The notes beneath the pieces were generated by a model. It was not told the DNA's origin and did not search any database. It was given only the letters and a program-made list of their open reading frames with translations. Position numbers and translations under genes: made by a program. From Nostoc sp. CMAA1605 (GTDB taxonomy: Bacteria > Cyanobacteriota > Cyanobacteriia > Cyanobacteriales > Nostocaceae), in contig NZ_PJIZ01000005.1 in assembly GCF_021596505.1 (NCBI RefSeq), positions 1 through 64,000 of the forward strand: 64,000 bases of DNA, read 5' to 3'. The first letter of the stretch is position 1, and each line of letters begins with the position of its first letter. Positions 1 through 9,472 of the stretch are shown piece after piece.

Positions 1-2006
1 GCGTTGACCTATGCCTAAATGTACTCTGCTTTCACCTTGGTCATTAATACCGTAGTCAGCACGAATTAGACCTAATGGAGAGTCTACCCTGACTCCTGCA
101 CCATAACCAAAACCAGTACCGGGTTTATTCCTTGCGCCTGCGGGATCTCCGACAACGGTATCGCCAGAACCTAAATCTGAGGCGAAGTCAGCAAAGACTA
201 CACCCCCAAATATTGGGGCGATGGGAAAACGATATTCGGCGGAGGCTAGTACATAACTGCGACCATTACCAACATCGCCAACATCGTAACCGCGTACAGA
301 ATTAGAACCACCTAAATTAAAGGTATCGTAGGGGGGTAATTACCCAAAACTGTCCCAGCTTGCACATTGACGGCAAATACTTGGGGTTTTTGGCTGTTAA
401 ATAAGTTGACTGGCAAATATTGACTGTAGTTAGCGGTGAGACGATTCATGGAAATGTTAGCTTCACCGATGGGTACAGATTGTTCTGTACTGAGTCTGAG
501 AACAGAACCTTGGGTGGGATTAATTAGGTTATCGCGTTGGTCTTTGGTGGCGGTAAAAGATACAGTAGCTAGGTCATCAACACCGTTACCACTAGCCGAT
601 AGAGGATTACCTTGAATATCAGTGGCGGTAATATTGCCTTGGCGATCGCGGATGCTGGTACGAGTATAATTAAAACCTAATGAGGTATCCCAATTATCAA
701 TAGGTCGTTGCAAGCTAATACTTGCCCCAATCTTACCTTCTCGGACTTTATCACCGTTGGCTAAGGTAATCTGATCATCGAAGGTTTCAGAAAGTTGACG
801 ATTGCGGAAGATTTTGACGGTGTAGCCTAAGCGGTCGGGATTTGTCACCCGATAGGGACTAATAAATTTAGTATCAAATTGCAAATCACGGCTACCAACA
901 CCAACATTCACATTTAAGATGTCATTTCTGCCGCCAATATTTTGGTCTTGATAGTTCACAGTCCCGATTAATCCTGTATCAGCATTGTAACTACCACCTA
1001 AATTAATCGCTCGCGCTCCATTTTCCTTGAGTTCATAAATCACATCTAAATTACTAGCATCACCTTCAAAGGCCACATTGATACTTTGAAATAAGCCAGT
1101 ACGATACAAGTTCTGCACATCTTGACGGACAATATTTTCTCGGAAGACCTGACCTGCTTTGAGTTGCAGTTGTTGTTTTAAGAAATCTGGTTTGGTACGT
1201 CCTGAAACGGGATTCCCTTTCGCATCAACGGTTTTACCATCATCATTCACAAACCGGAACTTGATATCGCTAACTAAACCTTCCGCCACATTGACCGTGA
1301 GAATACCTTGGGGATTGGGTTTTATAGATAACACTCGCCCTAAGTTATAACCATTGTCGGTGTACCATTTATTGATTTGTTCGACTCCGGTTTTTAGTTG
1401 TGCGGGACTGATGGGTTTACCAACCTGAGATTGAAAAGGTGTGAGGGCGACTTGGTAAGTCAGGGCTTTAGCACCTGAGAGTTGCAGCGATCGCACGACC
1501 ACGGGTTGCACCTGATACACTACATTTAACCCCGATTGGTTAACGCTGGTATTAACCTCCGCACTGACAAATAAACCAGTCTGCAAAATGGCGGCGATAT
1601 CACTTTGCAACTGATTTCGGCTGGTTTCTCCCCCCGCCTGAGTTTTAATCACTTGGCGAATCACTTGTTGTAATTCGGGAGTTGCACCTACTATCTGCAC
1701 ATCGGTAGCTGTGACGACTAAACCGCTTTCAGTCGTGGGGGGTTTGGGTGGTGCTGGTGTGACTACAGCAGGTGTAGACGGGAGAACAACAGGCTTTGAA
1801 GATTGAGAAAATTGGGGAGTAATCTCTGCTTCTGGTGCAGCCACATTCTTGAGAGGAGTTGATTTTTCTTCCACTACGGGAACTACTAGATTTTGGTCTG
1901 GTGCAGCCTGAGTAGAAGCGGTAGCAGGTGCAGCCATAGCTGATTGCGTAACATTACCAGCCGCTAAAGTAGCTAAAGTCAAAATGGTAGTAGAAGGAAC
2001 ACGCAT
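1..2006 (-). CDS. Omp85/BamA-family outer membrane protein, frameshifted and running off the window
   Basis: Outer-membrane beta-barrel assembly or translocation protein. I chose the ATG at 2004-2006 because it begins a signal peptide (MRVPSTTILTLATLAAG, cleavage near AMAA); the longer reading upstream falls in low-complexity spacer DNA. A Pro-rich linker follows, then three POTRA-like repeats at about residues 95-330, then barrel sequence. The main frame stops at 312, but the other frame continues in barrel sequence down to base 1, including the family motif SNSVRGY (VRGY codons at 286-297) and AEYRFPI. Restoring one base in the six-G run at 331-336 joins the two frames. This is either a homopolymer sequencing error or a real recent frameshift. 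The 3' end lies beyond the window. Family call is firm; whether the gene is intact is not. Confidence 0.85.
331..336 (-). other. frameshift point in a six-G run (Omp85 gene)
   Basis: Read on the minus strand, TAC is followed by five C then TACG. Seven C in total would keep the frame and give NYPPYDTFNLGGSNS, the expected Omp85 barrel sequence. With six C the frame ends about eight codons later. Confidence 0.8.
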
Positions 2007-2267
2007 AATAATATGGGAAATAGGGCATAGGGAATTGGGCATGGGAAAAAAGCTTATCCATGCCTGTGTAATGCTTTACACGATTTTATGAATTCCGCAG
2101 TGTCGGTATTGAGAATTAAAAATTACGAATTACTGAAATAGACCATTAATTTTGTGATTTTGTTTCTTAAATTAGGGGTATGGGGGTATAAGTGTAAGGG
2201 TGTAGGGGAAGCAAACAAGATTTTACCCAATGCCCCATGCCTTATTCCCAATGCCCAATCCCTGGTT

Positions 2268-3637
2268 ATGAATGATTTATACCGCTTATCTTTTGCCTCT
2301 AATTCATCAAGTGCCGATTCTCGATTGCAGCTATTAGTATTAAGTAATGGTCATGGGGAAGATGTAATTGCTGCCCGGATTTTGCAGGCATTATTGCAAC
2401 AACCCTACCCACCGGATATCTTTGCATTGCCTTTGGTGGGAGAAGGACACGCCTATCAAAAGTTAAATATTCCCCTAATTGGTACAGTCCGCACGATGCC
2501 TTCTGGTGGGTTTGTCTATATGGATGGGCGACAACTGGCGCGAGATGTGCGCGGTGGGTTATTACAATTAACTTGGAGTCAAATTCAAGCAGTGCGGCGT
2601 TGGGTGCGATCGCAAAAAAAATTAAACAACCAAAACGCTGTCTTGGCGGTAGGGGATATTGTCCCGCTATTGTTTGCTTATATCAGTGGTGCTAAATATG
2701 CTTTTGTGGGGACAGCCAAATCAGAATATTATGTGCGGGATGAAGTAGGAATTCTCCCCAGGACATCTAAAGCCGCCCGTTGGGAAAACTTTTCTGGTTC
2801 GATTTACCATCCTTGGGAAAGGTGGTTAATGAGTCGCCGGCGTTGTAAAGCCGTGTTTCCCAGAGATGGGTTGACAGCCAAAATTTTAAATCAGTGGCCG
2901 ATTCCCGCCTTGAATTTTGGCAATCCCATGATGGATGGACTAGAACCAAGATTTAATACCCAACAACTTTATAGTATTGATAGTCAACAACAAGAATTAA
3001 CTAGACCACTGATGATTACTTTGCTTCCTGGTTCGCGCCCGCCGGAAGCGTATAAAAATTGGGAAATCATGATGGTGGGGTGTCTGCATTGATGGCGAGT
3101 TTTCGCGAGGAAAATTCATTTGTCCCCAATTCCGGTAAAGTGGTATTTTTAGGAGCGATCGCACCTAATTTAGATATACAAGCCTTCGCCAAATCCTTAA
3201 AATCTCATGGTTGGCAAGCCTCGACAGAATTCCCCCTACCTTTACCAGACAATCAAGCTCTCATCTTTCAGCAAAGAAACGTCTATTTCCTGTTGACACA
3301 ACAAGCATACAATGAATGTTTGCATTGGGGAGACGTAGCGATCGCCATGGCCGGGACAGCTACAGAACAGTTTATAGGTTTAGGGAAACCAGCGATCGCC
3401 ATTCCGGGAGAGGGGCCACAATATAACCCCGGTTTTGCAGAAGCCCAAAGCCGATTATTAGGCTTATCTTTGATTTTAGTCTCAGAACCAGCAGAAGTAG
3501 CTATGCAAGTGCGATCGCTGTTCACTCATCCTGACAGGTTACACCTAATTGCAGAGAATGGTAGGCAAAGAATGGGTAAGCCTGGTGCAGCACAAAGAAT
3601 TGCTGAGTGTTTGATGGAAAGATTTTTTAGTCAATAG
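2268..3637 (+). CDS. lipid-A-disaccharide synthase-related glycosyltransferase, frameshifted
   Basis: Resembles the conserved cyanobacterial protein family related to LpxB, a GT-B type glycosyltransferase. The start is taken at ATG 2268 (MNDLYRLSF); the open frame upstream to 2154 is only spacer repeat. The N-terminal part has LVLSNGHGEDVIAARIL, typical of the family, and a central VGDIVPLLFAYISGAKYAFVG stretch. The first frame ends at 3092; the second frame carries the C-terminal half (MAGTATEQFIGLGKPAIAIPGEGPQ, the donor-binding side). One extra G at the GGGG run 3077-3080 would give a continuous MMVGVSALMASF. Role in outer-membrane lipid or glycolipid synthesis is inferred from family only. 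It is divergent from the Omp85 gene. Confidence 0.8.
3077..3080 (+). other. frameshift point in a GGGG run (LpxB-related gene)
   Basis: The frames 2268-3092 and 3059-3637 encode the two halves of one protein. Inserting one G here joins IMMVG to VSALMASFREE. Confidence 0.8.
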
Positions 3638-3905
3638 TCAATAGTCATTAGTCATTAGTCATTAGTCATTAGTCAGCACTCATTACTCATTACTCAGCAC
3701 TCAGCACTCATTACTCATTACTCATTACTCAGCACTCAGCACTCATTACTCATTACTCATTACTCATTACTCATTACTCATTACTCATTACTCATTACTC
3801 ATTACTCATTACTCATTACTCATTACTCATTACTCATTACTCATTACTCATTACTCATTACTCATTACTCATTACTCATTACTCATTACTCATTACTCAG
3901 CACTC
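3634..3905. repeat. long heptanucleotide tandem repeat (STRR type)
   Basis: About 270 bases made almost wholly of 7-nt units: first GTCATTA/GTCAATA, then mixed CACTCAG and ATTACTC, then a long pure run of ATTACTC. Related units recur at many gene ends in this window. These are the short tandemly repeated repetitive sequences known from heterocystous cyanobacteria. They fill the gap between the convergent LpxB-like gene and the first giant kinase. Confidence 0.9.
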
Positions 3906-3922
3906 ATTCCGCACTCCAAAAA

Positions 3923-6900
3923 TTAGCCTGTAATTGGTAGGGCAATAATAAACTCTGTTCCTTCTCCTAAAACGGAATTAACCTCGATTTTCCCGCCGTG
4001 TTTTTCTTCCACAATTTGACGCGCGATCGCCAAGCCTAAACCCGTACCTTTACCTACAGCCTTGGTAGTAAATAAATGGTCAAAAATGCGGTTTTTTACG
4101 TCTGCACTCATGCCTTTACCATTGTCTTGAATATGAATATAAATTTTGTCGGTAGCGGCTTGTGTACGAATTGTAATTTTCTGGGGTCGATTTTGCAATT
4201 CAGCAAATTTAGAGGTTTGAGCAGCTTCGTCAAAGACATCAATAGCATTCGCCAAGATATTCATAAATACTTGGTTTAATTGCCCAGGAAAACATTCAAT
4301 TAGTGGCAGATCACCGTATTCTTGCTCAATGACGATTTCCGGGCGATGTTGGTCAGCTTTGAGGCGGTATTTTAAAATTAGCAGCGTACTATCAATTCCT
4401 TCGTGAATATTCGCTCTGATTTTGTAGTCAGTGTCAGCACGGGAGAACGTACGCAAACTTTTACTAATCGATTTAATGCGTTCAGTTGCGCCTCTCATCG
4501 CATTGAGTAACTGAGGTAAATCTTCTTTCACAAATTCCAAATCGATGTTTTGGGAGTTTTTGACAATCGATGTAGTGGGTTCGGGATAATTCTGTTGATA
4601 AAGTTGTATATGTCCGATTAAATCCTGGACGTATTCTTTGGCATTGCTGATACTACCATTGAGAAAGCCGATGGGGTTATTGACTTCATGCGCCACACCT
4701 GCAACTAAATTACCCAAAGAAGCCATCTTCTCACTTTGAATCATCTGGATTTGGGTTTGTTTGAGTTCTCGTAAGGCTCTTTCTAGTTTCTGAGATTTTT
4801 CCTGTTCTTGGGTATGAAGTTGGGCATTTTCTAAAGAAATGGCTGCTTGGGTACAAAGGAAATTGAGGATCATAATGCGATCGCGACTAAACACACCGCT
4901 AACAGCACGGTTTTTTAAATACAAAATTCCTATCAAATTTCCCTGGCTGACAATTGGTAAGCACAGTAAACTTTTTGGTTGCCGCTCATTTAAATAATCG
5001 TCAATTACAGGTAAATCGGTTATGAGTTCGTCAATAACTACAACTTTTTGTGTATTTTTAACATAATTTATCAACTTCATGGGTAAATTAGCATTACCCT
5101 CTAAAGGTTGAGAACACAGTTCTGTACCTTCAAGTGTGGCAATAGCTTGAACCTGCCATTCACCATGAATATTCGGCAGAATTAAAACACAGCGATCGCC
5201 CCCAGAGTGTTGCAAAATAATCTGAGTCAGTTGATGTAGCAACTCATCTAGTTGAATTGTGCTGGAAAGACTTTGGCTAGCTTTGAGAATAGAGGTTAAG
5301 TCCAGAAATGTATTAATACTGGGATGGGATGAAGTTTTGGTGGCGTTGTGAAATGTGACATTAACACCACTAATTGAGACTAGGGTTTCTAAGGAATTAA
5401 GAGTGGGTGTTGTCTGCTGTAAAATAGGGTATAGCAAATCAGGATAGCGATGTTCTAGTTCCTTGGTTTTCGCCTTTGCTCCCCAGCGACCATAAAAGTA
5501 ATAAGCCTCCTGCATATAACCTGCGGCTACTTTTTCTTTCCCCCGATCTAAATAAAATTTGGCAGCGAGTTCGTAAGCTAAAGCTGTATCTGGAAAATAA
5601 TGATGATCTTTGGCATTGGCGATTGCTAAGTCATAAGCCTCCATCGCATCCAATGGTTGATGCAGTATGCGATATTGTTCAGCCGCCACTAATTGGCAAC
5701 GATGTAAATGATTAAACGGTGCATGAGTTGCCCATGTTTCTAATTTTGTCTGATGCTGCTTAACTCGCTCCAGAATTTCCTGTTGTTGTACTTTTGTGGC
5801 ATTTTCATACAGTGCCAGCTGTACTAGGGCATCGTAGAAGGAGTATAAGACTACCATAAAGCAGCCAATTCCACCTTCTAGATATTGTTCTGTAATCATC
5901 GATATCTGGGCTGCTGGCTGATGTTCGCCAAAAAGATAATGCAAAAATACTTGATTTATGTGCCAATAAAATAAAGCTGTGTGATGGTTATTAGCTTGCA
6001 GTACAGGTAGTAATTCAGCTGAGGCGAAAATTTTTCCTGTCAATTGCTGGGGAACTTCCGTCTGTCCCAGTAAGTTGTAGATAACTTGCTGATAAATTGC
6101 TAAATAATATAGGGAAGTTGTTTGTTTGAGTTGAGAGATACTCTGACGATAAGCATCAGTTTGAGCCGCGAGACTAGTTAACTCTTGTCCAGCATGATAA
6201 GCGTAATAACAGCAAGCGGCTGCATTTAAGGCTGCTGATTCAATATCTCCTGTTTCGAGTCCAATTTGGTAAGCTTCTTGTAAATAAGGAATAGAGTCCT
6301 GTAATGGGGCTTTCCAATGGTGAATATAGGTGTGAATGACATACAACGCCCGACTTTTACAAGTGTGGGCTTGCAATTTTTCTAGTAATTTCCATCCTAG
6401 TTGACCAAAATCGTAACCGGAAGGGATGTCCCCAAGTACGCCGCACAGAATTAAACCATAATCAACATAACCATAAATTGAAGTGGGAGAATTGCCATCT
6501 AGAATAGATAATTCTACTTGCTTAAAAATCAGGAGAGCCATTAAATGGTGATTGCTCCAATAGGCGCAAGACACTAGCCAACTCAAGATTTGCATAGCTG
6601 CTATCCGATGAGGTAGCGTCATGGGAGGTAAATCTAACAAATGCAAGGGAACCTGCCAAAGTTGCTGTGTGGTAGCAAAGGCTTGCTTCACATCCATCTG
6701 CGTTGGTTGGCTGGGAAATTTCACTCCCAATGAATTTAAAGCCTGCAATCCCAGTTCTATGGCCTCAAGGAGTTTACCTTGAGCTTTAATTCCCATCAAT
6801 CGGGTTTGCTCTACTGGGATGGTATCTAGGAGGTTGCGGGCGTTTTGCAATACCAGACTACCTAATTGTTCCATCTGGGCAAAATCGGTATTTAGATAAG

Positions 6901-9325
6901 CCGCATCTGTTGCCTCTGTATAAAATGCTAAGGTAAGGTCGTAATTACTCTCCCAAGTATCTGGAGGTAGAAGTTGGATACCTGTGGTGAAATAGTCAAC
7001 GGCTGAAGCGTAAGCTGTGGCTGTCTTAGATTTTCGTCCTGCTGTCAGGTTCAACTGTGCTAGCTGTGTTTTCTCCTGTGGCGTAGTCATCAGGGAGGAA
7101 CCCATATTCAGATGATTGACAATTTCAAAAAGTCGTTCTTCCCGTCTACTAGCTGAGGTATTGGATAATAAAAGTTGACCTATGTGCAGGTGGGTAGCTT
7201 GTTGTTCATCTTCAGCAATTAAAGAGTAAGCTGCTTGCTGAATGCGGTCATGGAGGAATCTGTATTGTACAGCGATCGCTCCCTTCACTTCGGGTTGATT
7301 AATTTCCTCAGTGGGGAAAAACTTGTAGGTTTCACTGGTAGGCAGAATTAACCTTTCTTGGAGTGCTGGCCATAGGTGTTTTGCAGTTGCGGTTGCTGAA
7401 TTTTCAGCGACTATGGCTAATGTTTGCAAATCAAACTGGTTGCCAATACAAGCCCCCAATTTCAACATCTGTTGTGTTTGCTGGGGTAACTTTTGCAACT
7501 GCTGCGCCATAAACTCTACGACACTATCTGTTAATGCTGCTTGGCGCACTTGAACAATATCACATTCCCAATGTCTCAGTAGGGGGTTAAAGATAATTAA
7601 GCCATCTTGATGTAACACCTTGAGAAATTGTGTGGTGAAAAACGGATTCCCTTGGGTCTTTTGATACACCAATTCTGTTAAAGGTTGCGCGATATCGGCT
7701 GTACAATGGAGGGCATCAGCCACAAGATGATTGACACTCTTTTGGCTGAGAGGCTGCACTGTCATCGTCTGCACTATTGCTCCTGTTTGCCTGATGTCCT
7801 CCAAAGTTAACAGCAAAGGATGTGCAGCCAAGACTTCATGATCTCGGTAAGCACCAATTAACAATAAATAGTTGGTCAATGATTCTCCCATCAGCAACTT
7901 GATCAAATTCAATGAAGCTAAATCAGCCCATTGCAAATCATCGATAAATATTACCAACGGATGCTCTGATGTCGCGAAAACTTGAATGAATTTCTGGAAC
8001 AATAAGTTAAATCGATTTTGAGCAGCAGTACCTAAAAGTTGTGTAGTAGGTGGTTGCACGCCAATGATGCGTTCTAGTTCAGGAATAACTGCGATCATTA
8101 CTTGAGCATTGTCGCCCAAGGCTAGGAGTATTTGATTTTTCCAGGTTTGCAGCTGGGTATCAGATTCCGCCAGCAGTTGTTCTATTAAGTCGCGAAAGGC
8201 TTGGAGGAATGCAGATAAGGGAAGATTGCGATTGAATTGGTCGAACTTGCCTTTGATAAAATATCCCTGTTGGCGAGTAATGGGTTTATGAACTTCATTG
8301 ACGACGGCGGTTTTCCCAATTCCCGAAAACCCCGCCACTAACATCATTTCGGTGCTACCATTGGCGACTCGCTCAAATGCTTGTAGTAATGTTTTAACTT
8401 CCGTTTCTCTACCATAGAGTTTTTCAGGAATTAAAAAGCGATCGCCACGATCCCGTTGAGCAATTTCAAAATATTCAACTTTGTCTGTCGCTTGAATTTG
8501 TGCCAGACAAATTTCTAAATCAAATTTTAATCCTAAAGCACTTTGGTATCGATCTTCGGCATTTTTCGCCATTAATTTCATGACTATATCTGAAATTACC
8601 TGGGGAATTGCTGCATTGTGAATTTCATGAACTGGCTTGGCGATGTGACAATGTAATAACTCCATTGGGTCATCACAAATAAATGGCAAATTCCCCGTGA
8701 GTAATTCATAAAATGTCACACCCAAAGAATAAAAGTCACTGCGATAATCAATGCCACGATTCATTCTTCCGGTTTGTTCGGGAGAAATATAGGCGAGTGT
8801 ACCTTCTAAGACATTGGGACTTTTGATTTCTAGGGTTTCTTTGGGTAGTAAGGAGGCGATACTAAAGTCAATGAGTTCTATTTGTTGGCTATGGGGATGG
8901 ATGAGAATATTGGCGGGTTTGATGTCTTTATGAATGACACGATTGTGATGTAAGTTGTGTAGAATCTGGCTGAGTTGAATGGCGAGCCTCAGAAATTCTA
9001 CTAGAGATAATCGGTGGTATTTGATATATTCGCGGAGGGCAATGGCACCTGTATCGGGCATGACTAAAATGTAGCCATGTCCGTAGGTTTCTAGGGCTAA
9101 GGGTTGGATGATTCCAGGAATATGCAGATTTTTACTGATAGTGTATTGATTGCGAAATTGCAGTAATTCTTGGAAATTTGGGTATTTGGAGGTAAGCAGT
9201 TTAATGATGACTGGTTGTTGGTCTTGTTGGCGGATGGCCCGATATACTATGGTTTTTGAGCCTGCGTAAATTTGTGAAATGATTTGATATCCAGGAATCA
9301 AAAGTCTTTGAGTCTCAGCAGCCAT
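3923..9325 (-). CDS. giant Ser/Thr kinase - AAA ATPase - GAF - histidine kinase
   Basis: 1800-residue signalling protein combining a eukaryote-type kinase with a two-component kinase (HstK-like architecture of Nostoc). Residues 1-275: Ser/Thr kinase with HKDIKPANIL catalytic loop, DFS in place of DFG and a degenerate Gly loop (YAGSKTIVY). About 300-600: AAA/STAND-type ATPase, Walker A GFSGIGKTAV and Walker B LVIFIDDLQWAD. About 700-1290: helical TPR-like region. About 1360-1510: GAF domain. About 1530-1610: HisKA with the phospho-acceptor in GVAHEVNNPIG. The end: HATPase with DNGKGM and GLGLAIARQIVEE. No transmembrane segment, so probably cytoplasmic; the ligand is unknown. ATG at 9325 follows AGAGG. 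No receiver protein is adjacent. A close paralogue lies 148 bp upstream on the same strand. Confidence 0.92.
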   Translation of the reverse strand: MAAETQRLLIPGYQIISQIYAGSKTIVYRAIRQQDQQPVIIKLLTSKYPNFQELLQFRNQYTISKNLHIPGIIQPLALETYGHGYILVMPDTGAIALREYIKYHRLSLVEFLRLAIQLSQILHNLHHNRVIHKDIKPANILIHPHSQQIELIDFSIASLLPKETLEIKSPNVLEGTLAYISPEQTGRMNRGIDYRSDFYSLGVTFYELLTGNLPFICDDPMELLHCHIAKPVHEIHNAAIPQVISDIVMKLMAKNAEDRYQSALGLKFDLEICLAQIQATDKVEYFEIAQRDRGDRFLIPEKLYGRETEVKTLLQAFERVANGSTEMMLVAGFSGIGKTAVVNEVHKPITRQQGYFIKGKFDQFNRNLPLSAFLQAFRDLIEQLLAESDTQLQTWKNQILLALGDNAQVMIAVIPELERIIGVQPPTTQLLGTAAQNRFNLLFQKFIQVFATSEHPLVIFIDDLQWADLASLNLIKLLMGESLTNYLLLIGAYRDHEVLAAHPLLLTLEDIRQTGAIVQTMTVQPLSQKSVNHLVADALHCTADIAQPLTELVYQKTQGNPFFTTQFLKVLHQDGLIIFNPLLRHWECDIVQVRQAALTDSVVEFMAQQLQKLPQQTQQMLKLGACIGNQFDLQTLAIVAENSATATAKHLWPALQERLILPTSETYKFFPTEEINQPEVKGAIAVQYRFLHDRIQQAAYSLIAEDEQQATHLHIGQLLLSNTSASRREERLFEIVNHLNMGSSLMTTPQEKTQLAQLNLTAGRKSKTATAYASAVDYFTTGIQLLPPDTWESNYDLTLAFYTEATDAAYLNTDFAQMEQLGSLVLQNARNLLDTIPVEQTRLMGIKAQGKLLEAIELGLQALNSLGVKFPSQPTQMDVKQAFATTQQLWQVPLHLLDLPPMTLPHRIAAMQILSWLVSCAYWSNHHLMALLIFKQVELSILDGNSPTSIYGYVDYGLILCGVLGDIPSGYDFGQLGWKLLEKLQAHTCKSRALYVIHTYIHHWKAPLQDSIPYLQEAYQIGLETGDIESAALNAAACCYYAYHAGQELTSLAAQTDAYRQSISQLKQTTSLYYLAIYQQVIYNLLGQTEVPQQLTGKIFASAELLPVLQANNHHTALFYWHINQVFLHYLFGEHQPAAQISMITEQYLEGGIGCFMVVLYSFYDALVQLALYENATKVQQQEILERVKQHQTKLETWATHAPFNHLHRCQLVAAEQYRILHQPLDAMEAYDLAIANAKDHHYFPDTALAYELAAKFYLDRGKEKVAAGYMQEAYYFYGRWGAKAKTKELEHRYPDLLYPILQQTTPTLNSLETLVSISGVNVTFHNATKTSSHPSINTFLDLTSILKASQSLSSTIQLDELLHQLTQIILQHSGGDRCVLILPNIHGEWQVQAIATLEGTELCSQPLEGNANLPMKLINYVKNTQKVVVIDELITDLPVIDDYLNERQPKSLLCLPIVSQGNLIGILYLKNRAVSGVFSRDRIMILNFLCTQAAISLENAQLHTQEQEKSQKLERALRELKQTQIQMIQSEKMASLGNLVAGVAHEVNNPIGFLNGSISNAKEYVQDLIGHIQLYQQNYPEPTTSIVKNSQNIDLEFVKEDLPQLLNAMRGATERIKSISKSLRTFSRADTDYKIRANIHEGIDSTLLILKYRLKADQHRPEIVIEQEYGDLPLIECFPGQLNQVFMNILANAIDVFDEAAQTSKFAELQNRPQKITIRTQAATDKIYIHIQDNGKGMSADVKNRIFDHLFTTKAVGKGTGLGLAIARQIVEEKHGGKIEVNSVLGEGTEFIIALPITG

Positions 9326-9472
9326 TTATACAAACCTCTGGTGGGAATTAGTGTTTGTCTATTGACATCGATGAAGCCATACACAGCAATTGTAGAATCT
9401 AGTATTCCCACGAATTAGGTCTGGAGTATCCTCATTCGGATTTTTACGTATAAAAAAATACTATGCTATTAA

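Noticed and set aside
3640-3905. CRISPR array
   Set aside because: The unit is 7 nt with no spacers; no cas genes.
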